NCBI RefSeq assembly: GCF_965199065.1
Contig: NZ_CBDAQN010000003.1
Span: forward strand, 806,001 to 870,000
DNA: 64,000 nucleotides
Direction: 5' to 3'
From: Acidisoma sp965199065
GTDB taxonomy: Bacteria; Pseudomonadota; Alphaproteobacteria; Acetobacterales; Acetobacteraceae
Part shown: one piece after another, positions 1 to 8,600 of the stretch
Layout: every line of letters begins with the position of its first letter
How positions within the stretch are numbered: the stretch's first letter is position 1
The notes under the pieces: generated by a model
What the model was told of the DNA's origin: nothing
Databases searched by the model: none
What the model saw: the letters and a program-made list of their open reading frames with translations, nothing else
Made by a program: the position numbers and the translations under genes

Positions 1-2
1 CC

Positions 3-2069
3 CTGGTCGATGCGGTCTTCGCCGATCCGGAGGCCGCGCGCGGTGTCGTGGAAACCGGTGGCGACCCGCTGCTGCATGTCTCGGCGCGGCCCGAGGATGG
101 CGGCCGCGTGGAGCTTTGGCCGCTGATGCCGCGGGAGGTGACCCCGCCGCCGCAGCCCTGGCTCATCCCGGAGGCGAATCTCGGGCAGGCATCGGCGCCG
201 GGGCGGCTGGCGCGCAGCCTCGCGCAGTGGATCGCGCGGCTCACCGATGGCGGCACGCAACTGGAGAGCCAGGGCCGCCCGGTCACGCCGGGGGACGTTC
301 TGGTGCTGTTGCAGAAGCGCGCGCCCCTGGCTGCGATCCTGGTGCGCGAACTGAAGGCCGCGGGCGTGGCCGTCGCCGGGCTCGACCGGCTGGAACTCAC
401 GGGCCAGGCGGCGGTGCAGGATCTCATGGCCCTTGCCGACAGCCTGCTGCTGCCCGAGGACGACCTCGCCTTCGCCTGCTGGCTGACCAGCCCCCTGGGC
501 GATCTCTCCGACGACAGCCTCATGGCGCTCGCGACCGAGCGCGGCCCCCGGCATCTGTACGAGGCGCTGCGTGCCCGCGCATCCGAACGGCCTGAATGGA
601 CCGCCGCCTGGAGCTTCTTCGAGGCGCTGCAGAACCGCGTCGACTACGCCAGCCCGCACGCCCTGTTCAGCCAGGCGCTGGGCGCGCTCGGCGGCCGGGC
701 GCGGCTGTTCCGCCGGCTCGGCGCCGAGGCGGCGGAACCGGTGGACGAGCTGCTGGGCGCCGCACTTGCCTATGCCGCCAGCCACGCGCCCTCGCTGCAG
801 GGTTTCCTGCACTGGCTGCGCCACTCGACCGCCGAGGCCAAGCGCGAACCGGGCGCTGCGGGAGACGCGGTGCGCATCATGACGGTCCACGCCTCCAAGG
901 GCCTCCAGGCGCCGATCGTCATTCTCGCCGACAGCGCCAACCGCCCGCCGGCCGATCGCACCCAACTCTTCTGGATGAGGGACGAGACGACGGGCCTCGA
1001 CCTGCCGATCTTCTGCCCGCGCAAGGACGCCCATTGCGAGGCGAGCCGGCAATTCCATGCTCTGATGCAGGGGCGCGGCACGGAGGAGCACCATCGCCTG
1101 CTCTACGTCGCCATGACCCGGGCCGAGGACCGGCTCATCGTCTGCGGCTGGGAGAGCGGCGGGCCCGGCAGCACCTCCCCGAGCTGGCACGAGCTGATCG
1201 GACGCGGCTTCAACCTGCTGGCCGCGCCCGTCGAGGAGACGCCCGTTGAGGAGAGGCTCGCGGGGGAGACGAGTGCGGCATGGCCGGAGACGCGGCGGGT
1301 GCTCGCCAATCCGCAACGGCGGCTGGTGCAGGCCAATCAGGCCATAGCCAAGACAGCGAGCGCGACGCCGCTGCCACCCTGGATCGGCCACGCCCCGTCG
1401 TGGCAGGCAGCACCCCCGGCCACGGAGCCCGCGCGTCCGCGGCCCCTGGCGCCGAGCCGGCCTCAGGATGCGGCGTTCGGCCCGGTTCCGCAGGCGGACT
1501 CACCCGTGCGGCGAGGGGCGCCCGCCGGTTCGGGTTTCACGTCCCATGTCTCCAGAGGGACGCTCATCCACAACCTGCTTCAGCATCTGCCGGAGTTACC
1601 ACGCGAGGATCGCGCCCGCGCGGCGCGCGCCTTCCTTGGCCGGAGCCTGGGCCGGTCGGGCTCCGGCCTCGACGCCGAGGAGGCCGCGCGCGTCGTCGAC
1701 CAATGCCTCGGCGTTCTCGACCATCCGGCGCTGGCCGCGGCCTTTGCGCCCGGCAGCCGGGCTGAGGCGCCTGTGGCCGGCGAGGTGGCCGGGCTCGTCA
1801 TCAGCGGCATCATCGACCGGCTGGCGGTGTCGGAAACGGAGGTCATCGCAATCGACTTCAAGACCGGGCGTCAGCCGCCCGCCGATGTCGCCCGGACCCC
1901 GGTGCTCTATCTGCGCCAGATGTCTGCCTATCGCGCCTTGCTGCGGGAGGTCTTCCCATCCCGCGCCATCCGCTGCGCCCTGGTCTGGACCGAGACGGCC
2001 ACGGTGACGACGCTGCCCGATACCCTGCTGGACGCTCATCGTCCGCGGAGCGTCGCCGAGGCGAACTGA
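3..2069 (+). CDS. addA: AddA helicase-nuclease, C-terminal part (gene starts before the window)
   Basis: AddA is the helicase-nuclease subunit of the AddAB double-strand-break resection enzyme. The frame is open from the first codon of the window, so the annotated-looking GTG at 48 is internal; 688 residues remain of a protein usually near 1150. Helicase motif V (RIMTVHASKG, near 870-900) and motif VI (LLYVAMTRAEDRL, near 1100-1135) are intact. The C-terminal PD-(D/E)XK nuclease is visible as GTLIH (near 1560), IIDRLAV and AIDFKTGR (near 1810-1870), followed by the QMxxY element. The 3' end overlaps the convergent glycosyltransferase gene by 34 bp. Identity is secure; only the N-terminal Walker A part is missing from view. 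Confidence 0.95.
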   Translation: MVDAVFADPEAARGVVETGGDPLLHVSARPEDGGRVELWPLMPREVTPPPQPWLIPEANLGQASAPGRLARSLAQWIARLTDGGTQLESQGRPVTPGDVLVLLQKRAPLAAILVRELKAAGVAVAGLDRLELTGQAAVQDLMALADSLLLPEDDLAFACWLTSPLGDLSDDSLMALATERGPRHLYEALRARASERPEWTAAWSFFEALQNRVDYASPHALFSQALGALGGRARLFRRLGAEAAEPVDELLGAALAYAASHAPSLQGFLHWLRHSTAEAKREPGAAGDAVRIMTVHASKGLQAPIVILADSANRPPADRTQLFWMRDETTGLDLPIFCPRKDAHCEASRQFHALMQGRGTEEHHRLLYVAMTRAEDRLIVCGWESGGPGSTSPSWHELIGRGFNLLAAPVEETPVEERLAGETSAAWPETRRVLANPQRRLVQANQAIAKTASATPLPPWIGHAPSWQAAPPATEPARPRPLAPSRPQDAAFGPVPQADSPVRRGAPAGSGFTSHVSRGTLIHNLLQHLPELPREDRARAARAFLGRSLGRSGSGLDAEEAARVVDQCLGVLDHPALAAAFAPGSRAEAPVAGEVAGLVISGIIDRLAVSETEVIAIDFKTGRQPPADVARTPVLYLRQMSAYRALLREVFPSRAIRCALVWTETATVTTLPDTLLDAHRPRSVAEAN

Positions 2070-3004
2070 TCGAGCGCGTAGTCGAGCCAGGCGAAGTCTT
2101 CGCCTTCCGGAAACCACGCCGACTGTGCCGCCGCGATATCGGCTTCGCTGCGGACGAACTCGGTGTTGTCCGGCAGACCGGCCACGGGCAGGTGTACCGC
2201 CCGGCAAAGCGGATAGTCCCGCACGCGCATCGCGGGCCGGTGCGTCGTCATGAAGGCAAGGCAGGGCACCGAAAACGCGTCGGCGAGATGGACCATGGCG
2301 GTGTCGGTCGAGACCACCGCCCGGGCGCCAGCCACGAAGGCGCATAGTTCGGCGATAGTGGCGCAATGGGGCATGGTGGACGCACCTGCCGGTGCCGCTC
2401 CCTGAGTGACGACCGGCCCCCACCCGCGTGCCAAGAGCTGAGCGACCAGCGCCTCATGCACCGCGTCGGGCATGTCCCGCAGCGGGATCGATGCGTTGGG
2501 GCAGACCAGCACGTAGCCCGGCGCCATCGGCAGCGGCGGCAGCGGCGCCATTCGCGGCGCGAGCCACGTCATCCGTTTCAGGCTGGCGGGCACGCTCGAG
2601 GGTTGCAGGCCGAGGCGGGTCAGGAAGAAGTCGATCATCGCGACCTGCCTGAAGAAGGGGTCGAAGGCGAAGTCCCTGATGTCGATGACGCGGCCGGAGA
2701 GTGGCGCCTCCGGCAATGGCACGACTTCGGCGAAGTCGGCGGCGAAGCGGTAGATTTGCGGCACCAGAGGCTTGGCCGGGGGCTCCTTCCGGCCGAGCAC
2801 CACGCGCCCTTCAATGGCTCCCAGGCTGCGCGCCGCGAACAGCGCCTGCAGGCCGATGATGCCGTCGCCGAGGCTGATGCCAAAGCCGTTGAGAATGGTA
2901 GTGGAGCCCAATCCTGCATTCCCTTGCATGACACGGAGATCAGCCCCTTCGACACGACAGGGGCTCATCAGGCTACGCTTGCTCAACGGCTTCGGATGCC
3001 CCAC
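2036..3004 (-). CDS. Glycosyltransferase family 9-like (heptosyltransferase-like) protein
   Basis: Probable GT-B glycosyltransferase related to ADP-heptose:LPS heptosyltransferases, acting at the cytoplasmic face on cell-surface glycan. Support is the C-terminal nucleotide-sugar binding pattern VVSTDTAMVHLADAF followed by PCLAFMTTHRP, the stretch YVLVCPNAS at the start of the second lobe, and an N-terminal GDGIIGLQAL segment like the acceptor lobe of GT9 enzymes. The GTG at 3004 gives 322 residues; ATG starts at 2968 (MSPCRVEG) or 2929 (MQGNAGLG) are equally possible because none has a strong ribosome site. It lies between addA and trxA, genes often found close together in Rhizobiales. Acceptor and sugar donor cannot be read from the sequence. 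Confidence 0.65.
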   Translation of the reverse strand: MGHPKPLSKRSLMSPCRVEGADLRVMQGNAGLGSTTILNGFGISLGDGIIGLQALFAARSLGAIEGRVVLGRKEPPAKPLVPQIYRFAADFAEVVPLPEAPLSGRVIDIRDFAFDPFFRQVAMIDFFLTRLGLQPSSVPASLKRMTWLAPRMAPLPPLPMAPGYVLVCPNASIPLRDMPDAVHEALVAQLLARGWGPVVTQGAAPAGASTMPHCATIAELCAFVAGARAVVSTDTAMVHLADAFSVPCLAFMTTHRPAMRVRDYPLCRAVHLPVAGLPDNTEFVRSEADIAAAQSAWFPEGEDFAWLDYALDQFASATLRGR

Positions 3005-3062
3005 CTTCGCTGCAACGCAAACATAACCGCGCCACGCGGCGCGGCATCAGCATGAGGCTCCC

Positions 3063-3389
3063 ATGGCTGGCAACACGAAAGCTGTCACTGACCAAAGCTT
3101 CGAGACCGATGTGCTCAAGGCAACCGGTCCCGTCGTCGTCGACTTCTGGGCGGAGTGGTGCGGTCCGTGCCGCGCGATCTCGCCCGCGCTCGAAGAAATC
3201 TCCGCCGAGTATGCGGGCAAGTTAACCATCGCGAAGGTTAACATCGACGAAAACCCCGAGACGCCGAACAACTACGCCGTGCGCGGCATCCCGACCCTGA
3301 TCCTGTTCAAGGACGGCAAGCCGGCCGCGACACAGGTCGGCGCGGCTCCCAAAAGCGTCCTCAAGGCCTGGATCGAGCGTAGCCTTTAA
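3063..3389 (+). CDS. trxA: Thioredoxin
   Basis: Small cytoplasmic dithiol reductant of 108 residues, the usual size for TrxA. The redox motif WCGPC sits at residues 32-36 after the conserved VVVDFWAEW strand, and the cis-proline loop RGIPTL is present. The ATG at 3063 follows a GAGG element about 8 bp upstream. It reduces protein disulfides such as those of ribonucleotide reductase and PAPS reductase, and is itself recharged by thioredoxin reductase (known for the family). A thioesterase gene begins 12 bp downstream and may be co-transcribed. Confidence 0.97.
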   Translation: MAGNTKAVTDQSFETDVLKATGPVVVDFWAEWCGPCRAISPALEEISAEYAGKLTIAKVNIDENPETPNNYAVRGIPTLILFKDGKPAATQVGAAPKSVLKAWIERSL

Positions 3390-3401
3390 GGCGTTCCCGG
3401 C

Positions 3402-3821
3402 ATGGCGACGTGCGATGCCCCGCGCGAACCCCCGCGCCAAGCTCTGCGCGAACCGATGATCCGCGTGATCGCCATGCCGGCTGACACCAACCCGTCGGGC
3501 GACATCTTCGGCGGTTGGCTGATGGCGCAGATGGATCTGGCGGCGGGCAACATGGCGATGCGCGTCGCCGAAGGCCGTTGCGTCACGGTCGCCGTCGACG
3601 CCATGGCATTTCTTGCGCCGGTCCACGTCGGCGACGAGGTCAGCTTCTATGCTGATCTGATCTCGATGGGCCGGACCTCGATGAAGATCAGTGTCGAGGC
3701 GGAACGGCGCACGCGCTTCCAGACGGCGACGGTGCCCGTCACTAAAGCCGTCTTCACCTTTGTCGCGATTGACGAGGACCGGAAACCGCGGCCGATACGG
3801 CAGGACTTCACGCGGCCCTAA
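3402..3821 (+). CDS. YciA-like acyl-CoA thioesterase (hotdog fold)
   Basis: Hydrolyses acyl-CoA to free acid and CoA. The 139-residue protein carries the YciA/BACH-type hotdog signature: an N-terminal strand MIRVIAMPADTN, then SGDIFGGWLMAQMDLAAG with the catalytic aspartate in the helix, then VAVDAMAFLAPVHVGDEVSFYA. The C terminus ends KPRPIRQDFTRP, a charged tail common in the group. The chosen ATG at 3402 lies 12 bp after the trxA stop; an internal ATG at 3456 would begin exactly at MIRVIAMP and would fit homologues that lack the arginine-rich leader. Acyl chain preference is not readable. Confidence 0.85.
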   Translation: MATCDAPREPPRQALREPMIRVIAMPADTNPSGDIFGGWLMAQMDLAAGNMAMRVAEGRCVTVAVDAMAFLAPVHVGDEVSFYADLISMGRTSMKISVEAERRTRFQTATVPVTKAVFTFVAIDEDRKPRPIRQDFTRP

Positions 3822-3919
3822 TCCACATTGCTTGCGCGCGGGTTCCATCGCGTTAGCGAAACACTTATCGATCCAGTTCACAACGACGCATTTGGCGGAT
3901 TGGAGGCTTAGGCCACGGA

Positions 3920-4933
3920 TCAGCAATTTTCGACGGTGTGGAGCGTGAAGGCGATTTCGCCTTCCATCGCCTCGGCCGGCGTGATCCCCAAACGGCTCAG
4001 CATGAGATCGATCGAGCGCCGAGCCTGCAATTCCGGCGCCTGATCGATCGCCACGGTCATAGCCCCGGCTCTTAGCAGGGCGGCGCTCTCGTCAGTCAAT
4101 TCATGGCCGACGAACAGCAGGTTCTCCGCGCGCCCCGCATCCCGGACCGCATGGGCGACGGCCGCATTGGCGCCCCCGGTGTTGTAGATGGCGACTGCCT
4201 CCGGTGTCCGCCGCAGGGCCTGCGTCAGCAGATGATAGACCCGGTCGGGCTCGTCACCCGAGGTCATCACCGGCGCCACCGCCACGCCCGGGCGACGGGT
4301 GGCCAAGGCCTCCCGGAAGCCGTCGATCCGTTGTTTGTGCGCGCGAAAGCCGGTGCTGGTGGAGATCGTGAGCGCGACACCGGCAGGCCGGGCCATGCGG
4401 GCGACAAAAAATGCCGCCGTTCGTCCCGCTTTGGTGTGGTCGATGCCGACATATGCGGCGCGCGGCGAATCCGGCACATCCGTGACCACGCAGATCACCG
4501 GTCGCCCGGCGCCCTCGGCCGCCGCGATGGCCGCGACATTGGCCGGATGCTCCTCACAGTAGACGATGATGCCATCGGCGCCGGAACCCGCGATGCGGGA
4601 CGCGACATTGGCCGGGTCGCGCATGTCGATGCCGGTGCGCAGGATGACGATCGAACGGTCGAGCGTCGCCGCCACCTGCCCCATCGCCTGCGTCAGACGC
4701 GCCATGAAGGGCGTTACGGACTGCGCCAGCATGACCTCGATCCGCACCTGCCGGGCATGCGGCACCGGCAGCACGCGGCGGAGGCCGAGCGAGCGGGCCG
4801 CTTCGATGACGCGGCGCTCGGTGGCGGCGGAAACGCTGCCGCGCTCGTTCAGAACGCGATCAACCGTCGACAAGCCGACTCCGGCGCGGCGGGCGACGTC
4901 CTCCAGTCCCAGGCGTGATTTCTGACGCTCCAC
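3920..4933 (-). CDS. LacI-family transcriptional regulator
   Basis: DNA-binding repressor or activator with a sugar-type effector domain. The N-terminal helix-turn-helix reads LEDVARRAGVGLSTVDRVLN, followed by a hinge and a periplasmic-binding-protein-like core (for example IIVYCEEHPANV, YVGIDHTKAGRTAAFF). I prefer the GTG at 4933 (337 residues); the open frame runs on to 5044 but that would overlap the divergent desaturase start at 5028 and add a non-LacI leader. The short divergent gap to the desaturase gene suggests it controls that Moc-like operon, with a sugar or cyclitol as inducer. That regulatory role is inferred; no convincing palindromic operator stood out in 4934-5027. Confidence 0.88.
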   Translation of the reverse strand: MERQKSRLGLEDVARRAGVGLSTVDRVLNERGSVSAATERRVIEAARSLGLRRVLPVPHARQVRIEVMLAQSVTPFMARLTQAMGQVAATLDRSIVILRTGIDMRDPANVASRIAGSGADGIIVYCEEHPANVAAIAAAEGAGRPVICVVTDVPDSPRAAYVGIDHTKAGRTAAFFVARMARPAGVALTISTSTGFRAHKQRIDGFREALATRRPGVAVAPVMTSGDEPDRVYHLLTQALRRTPEAVAIYNTGGANAAVAHAVRDAGRAENLLFVGHELTDESAALLRAGAMTVAIDQAPELQARRSIDLMLSRLGITPAEAMEGEIAFTLHTVENC

Positions 4934-5027
4934 CCGAGCACAGTAACGGAATGAGGGAAAACCCCCAACCCGCCGGATCAACAACGATCGCGTCCGCGCT
5001 ATAGATCCCTCCAAGGGAGAAAAGAGC

Positions 5028-6128
5028 ATGAGCCAAGCCGCCACGATCGCCCCGCCGCATAGGGTTCAGCCCCGCGATTACAGTCTTGTCGGCGACGAGT
5101 CTCGCCGCGCCGCAGAGCGCGGTCTCGCTTCCGCCGAATGGTATGCGGCGCCTGTTCCGCGCAAGCAGCTCAAGGAACTCATGAAGCGCAAGGACGGCCC
5201 GGCCATCCGCGATACGGCGATCTGGATCGGCGCGCTTATCCTGTTCGGTGGCGCGGGCGCCTTGTTCTGGGGCCACTGGCTCGCGGTGCCCTGCTTCATC
5301 GTCTACGGCGTGCTCTACGGCTCATCGTCGGATTCGCGGTGGCACGAGTGCGGCCACGGCACCGCCTTCAAGACCCGCTGGATGAACGACGCCGTCTACA
5401 ACCTCGCCTGCTTCATGATCATGCGCGAGCCGACGGTCTGGCGCTGGAGCCATACGCGCCACCACACCGACACCATCATCGTCGGTCGTGACCCGGAGAT
5501 CGCGGTAAAGCGTCCGCCCAACATCCTTGGCCTTCTGCTCAATCTTTTCGCCATCAAGACGAGTTGGGCGGCGCTGGGCAAGCTCGCACTGCACGCTCGC
5601 GGCAAGCTTGACGCCGAGGAAGCGACCTTCATCCCCGAGATGGAGCGCCATAAGGTCTACCGCACGGCGCGCATCTATCTGGCGCTTCTGGCGGCGGTCG
5701 CGGTGCTTTCGGTGGCGCTGCATAGCTGGCTGCCGGCGATGCTGATCGGGCTGCCGACGCTCTACGGCTGCTGGCTGAGCGTCGTGTTCGGCGTGACGCA
5801 GCATGCCGGGCTCTCGGAGGACGTGCTCGACCACCGTCTCAACAGCCGCACGGTCTACATGAACCCGGTGTCGCGGTTCCTCTACTGGAACATGAACTAC
5901 CATGTGGAGCACCACATGTTCCCCATGGTGCCCTATCACGCGTTGCCGGCGCTGCATGAGGCCATCAAGGCCGAATGCCCGACGCCCTACCCCAGCCTGT
6001 TCGCGGCCTACCGGGAGATCATCCCCGCCGTCCTGCGCCAGGTGCGGGACCCTGATTACCACGTGGTCCGCGAGCTTCCGGCCTCGGCGACACTGCCGCC
6101 TGCCGATCGCCTCGCCGACGCCGCCTAA
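5028..6128 (+). CDS. Membrane fatty-acid-desaturase-type di-iron oxygenase, MocD-like
   Basis: Integral membrane di-iron enzyme of the desaturase/hydroxylase family, 366 residues. The three histidine boxes are HECGH (residue 106), HTRHH (142) and HVEHH (292), with hydrophobic segments before box 1 and between boxes 2 and 3. The ATG follows AAGGGAGAA at good spacing. The next two genes encode a Rieske ferredoxin and its reductase, so an electron supply is built into the operon. This order matches mocD-mocE-mocF of rhizopine catabolism, where the system demethylates 3-O-methyl-scyllo-inosamine (established for Rhizobium). Here no other rhizopine genes are seen, so the substrate could be another O-methylated sugar or cyclitol, or a lipid. 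Confidence 0.82.
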   Translation: MSQAATIAPPHRVQPRDYSLVGDESRRAAERGLASAEWYAAPVPRKQLKELMKRKDGPAIRDTAIWIGALILFGGAGALFWGHWLAVPCFIVYGVLYGSSSDSRWHECGHGTAFKTRWMNDAVYNLACFMIMREPTVWRWSHTRHHTDTIIVGRDPEIAVKRPPNILGLLLNLFAIKTSWAALGKLALHARGKLDAEEATFIPEMERHKVYRTARIYLALLAAVAVLSVALHSWLPAMLIGLPTLYGCWLSVVFGVTQHAGLSEDVLDHRLNSRTVYMNPVSRFLYWNMNYHVEHHMFPMVPYHALPALHEAIKAECPTPYPSLFAAYREIIPAVLRQVRDPDYHVVRELPASATLPPADRLADAA

Positions 6129-6165
6129 CCTCACGCAATAAGAAACGAGCCTCGGAAACGCCGCC

Positions 6166-6480
6166 ATGAGCACCTGGATCGACGCCTGCGCACCGGACGA
6201 CATCGAGGAAGAGGACTTGATCCGCTTCGACCACGGCGGGGTCACCCTCGCCATCTACCGGCTCGAGGATGACCGGTTTTTCGCCACGGCCGGCCTTTGC
6301 ACTCATGAGGCCGTGCATCTCTCGAACGGGCTCGTGATGGGCCGCGTCGTCGAATGTCCGAAGCATAACGGGCGCTTCGACATCCCGACGGGCCAGGCCA
6401 AGGGCGCGCCCGCCTGCATCAACCTCAAGACCTACCCGGTCAAAGTCGAGGCCGGACGCGTCTTCGTCGACCTCGGTTGA
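6166..6480 (+). CDS. MocE-type Rieske [2Fe-2S] ferredoxin
   Basis: Soluble 104-residue electron carrier. The cluster ligands are CTH (residues 45-47, in GLCTHEAVHL) and CPKH (in VECPKHNGRFD), the Cys-X-His / Cys-X2-His pattern of Rieske proteins, with the downstream FDIPTGQ strand typical of bacterial Rieske ferredoxins. It starts 37 bp after the desaturase gene and ends 7 bp before the reductase gene, so the three form one transcription unit. Inferred role: shuttle electrons from the FAD reductase to the membrane di-iron enzyme. Confidence 0.9.
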   Translation: MSTWIDACAPDDIEEEDLIRFDHGGVTLAIYRLEDDRFFATAGLCTHEAVHLSNGLVMGRVVECPKHNGRFDIPTGQAKGAPACINLKTYPVKVEAGRVFVDLG

Positions 6481-6487
6481 GGGCAAC

Positions 6488-7726
6488 ATGGGCACGGATG
6501 CGGGCATCGTCATCATCGGCGCGGGAGAAGCCGGGGCACGCGCCGCCGCTGCCCTCCGCGAGAACAATTACGCTGGCCCGGTCACGCTGATCGGCGAGGA
6601 ACGCCACCTCCCCTACGAGCGCCCGCCCCTCTCCAAAGCCGCGATGACCGGTGCCGACGAGCCGACCGCCGCCACGATCATGAGCGAGGAGCAGCTCGCC
6701 GCGCACGGCATCCGCCACCTCTCGGGCGTCATGGTGACGGAGATCGACCGCGCCGGCCATCTGGCGCTGCTCGATGACGGCAGCCGCATCCCGTACTCCC
6801 GCCTGTTGCTGGCGACGGGCGCCCGCCCACGCAGGCTCACCACGCCCGGCGCCGATGCGGCATCGGTGCTCTACCTCCGCACCTTCTCCGATGCGCTCGC
6901 CATGCGGGCGTACTTGAAACCCGGCATCCGCCTCGTGGTCATCGGCGGCGGCTTCATCGGGTTGGAGATCGCCGCCAGCGCGCTGGATCGCGGCTGCTCG
7001 GTGACCGTCGTCGAGATGGCCCCGCGCATCCTCGGGCGCGCCGTGCCCGCCGAGGTCGCGGCCCTCGTCGCCGAGGCCCATAAGGCTGCCGGCGTCCGGC
7101 TGATCACCGGCATCGGGCTCAAGGGGATCGAAGCTGGATGCGTTGTGCTGGCTGACGCCACCCGCCTCGACTGCGACGCGATCATCGCGGGCGTTGGCGC
7201 CATTCCGGAGACGGGGCTCGCCGGGAGGGCCGGGCTCACGATCGAGAACGGCATCCGCGTCGACGGCCGGTTGCAGACCGACGACCCCGACATCTTCGCC
7301 GCCGGCGACTGCTGCGCCTTCCCGCATCCGGTGTTCGACGGCAGGCGACTGAGGTTGGAGGCCTGGCGCAATGCCCAGGACCAGGGCAACCACGCCGCGC
7401 GCGCCATGCTCGGGGAGACGGCGGAGTTCGACGCGATCCCCTGGTTCTGGTCCGACCAGCACGGCCAGACGTTGCAGATCGCCGGACTGCCCGACGAGGG
7501 CGACGCCACCGTCACGCGCGACCTCGGCGGCGCCACGCTGCATTTTCATCTGAAGGCCGGGCGGCTGGTCGGCGCCAGCGCGTTTGGTCCTATCGGCAAC
7601 GTCGCCCGCGAGATCCGGCTGGCGGAGATGCTCATCGCCAGGCGCGCCCAACCCTCGCCCGACGCCCTCGCCGATCCGTCAGTCAAGCTGAAGTCGGTGC
7701 TCGCCGTCGTCCCGCTGGCGGCCTGA
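6488..7726 (+). CDS. FAD/NAD(P)H-dependent ferredoxin reductase, MocF-like
   Basis: Flavoprotein of 412 residues resembling rubredoxin/ferredoxin reductases of oxygenase systems. The N-terminal FAD fold is IVIIGAGEAGARAA, the NAD(P)H fold is VVIGGGFIGLEIA near residues 155-168, and the second FAD motif is DIFAAGDCCAFP near 270. The conserved LPYERPPLSK segment is also present. It passes electrons from NAD(P)H to the Rieske ferredoxin encoded 7 bp upstream. Four bases separate it from the next gene, so translation is probably coupled. Whether NADH or NADPH is used cannot be said. Confidence 0.9.
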   Translation: MGTDAGIVIIGAGEAGARAAAALRENNYAGPVTLIGEERHLPYERPPLSKAAMTGADEPTAATIMSEEQLAAHGIRHLSGVMVTEIDRAGHLALLDDGSRIPYSRLLLATGARPRRLTTPGADAASVLYLRTFSDALAMRAYLKPGIRLVVIGGGFIGLEIAASALDRGCSVTVVEMAPRILGRAVPAEVAALVAEAHKAAGVRLITGIGLKGIEAGCVVLADATRLDCDAIIAGVGAIPETGLAGRAGLTIENGIRVDGRLQTDDPDIFAAGDCCAFPHPVFDGRRLRLEAWRNAQDQGNHAARAMLGETAEFDAIPWFWSDQHGQTLQIAGLPDEGDATVTRDLGGATLHFHLKAGRLVGASAFGPIGNVAREIRLAEMLIARRAQPSPDALADPSVKLKSVLAVVPLAA

Positions 7727-7730
7727 GACG

Positions 7731-8555
7731 ATGCAGAAGCTGCTCGTCTTCCAGTCCCTCTGGGGCATGGAGCGGCTTCGTTTCGAGGAGCGCGAGCTGA
7801 CCCTCGCCGAGAAGGTCGGGCGCATCGCGGCGGCGGGCTTCGACGGCGTCACCGACCACTTCTATGACCGCCGCCATGTGACGCCGCTGATGGCGCTGTT
7901 GCGCGAGCATGGCCTCCGCATCGAGGGGCAGGTGTTTCCGCGCAGCGTCGACGAACTTGCGCCCGCACTCGAGATGGCGACGGAGTTCGGCTGCCACCAC
8001 ATCACGATCCAGGCCGATGTCTGTCCGACGACGGTCGCCGAGTGCGTGCCGATCCTGGATGGCTGGCAGCGGCTGGCGGAGCAGGCCGGCGTTCCGGTCT
8101 ATGTCGAGACGCATCGTGGCCGCATGACGAACGATCTGCTCTTCGCCATGGGGTTGCTCGACGCCTTCCCCGCGCTGCAGTTCACGGTTGATCTGTCGCA
8201 TTATGTTGTCGCACGGGAAATAAACTTGCCTGTGCGGAACGACATCGACACGCTGGTCGGCCGCATCCTGGATCACGGCTGGGCTATCCATGGCCGCGTT
8301 GCGGGGTCGCATCAGGTTCAGCTTGAGCTGTCATTTCCGCAGCATCGGGCGTGGTTGAGCCAGTTCGAGAACTGGTGGGCCGCGGGTTTTCGCAGTTGGC
8401 GCAAGCGGGCGGCAGACGACGCCACACTGGCCTTCACCTGCGAGCTTGGGCCCGCGCCCTATGCCATTACAGGCGCCGATGGCCGTGACCAATCCGACCG
8501 ATGGGCTGAAGCATGTCTGCTACGAGACCGGATCAAGCAGCTCTGGCACGCCTGA
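7731..8555 (+). CDS. Sugar phosphate isomerase/epimerase-like TIM-barrel protein
   Basis: AP-endonuclease-2/xylose-isomerase-like TIM barrel of 274 residues, the fold of IolE, IolI and MocC. Likely divalent metal ligands are the glutamate of YVETHRG, the aspartate and histidine of FTVDLSHY, the histidine of HGRVAGSHQ and the glutamate of FTCELGP. It starts 4 bp after the reductase gene, the last gene of the operon. In cyclitol pathways such proteins dehydrate or isomerise keto-inositols; here the reaction is inferred from company only. A carbohydrate-processing partner beside a LacI regulator argues that the operon handles a sugar-like compound rather than a fatty acid. Confidence 0.8.
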   Translation: MQKLLVFQSLWGMERLRFEERELTLAEKVGRIAAAGFDGVTDHFYDRRHVTPLMALLREHGLRIEGQVFPRSVDELAPALEMATEFGCHHITIQADVCPTTVAECVPILDGWQRLAEQAGVPVYVETHRGRMTNDLLFAMGLLDAFPALQFTVDLSHYVVAREINLPVRNDIDTLVGRILDHGWAIHGRVAGSHQVQLELSFPQHRAWLSQFENWWAAGFRSWRKRAADDATLAFTCELGPAPYAITGADGRDQSDRWAEACLLRDRIKQLWHA

Positions 8556-8600
8556 AACGGTTCCGTCATTGGTGCGGAACAGAAAATATCATGCCGCGGC

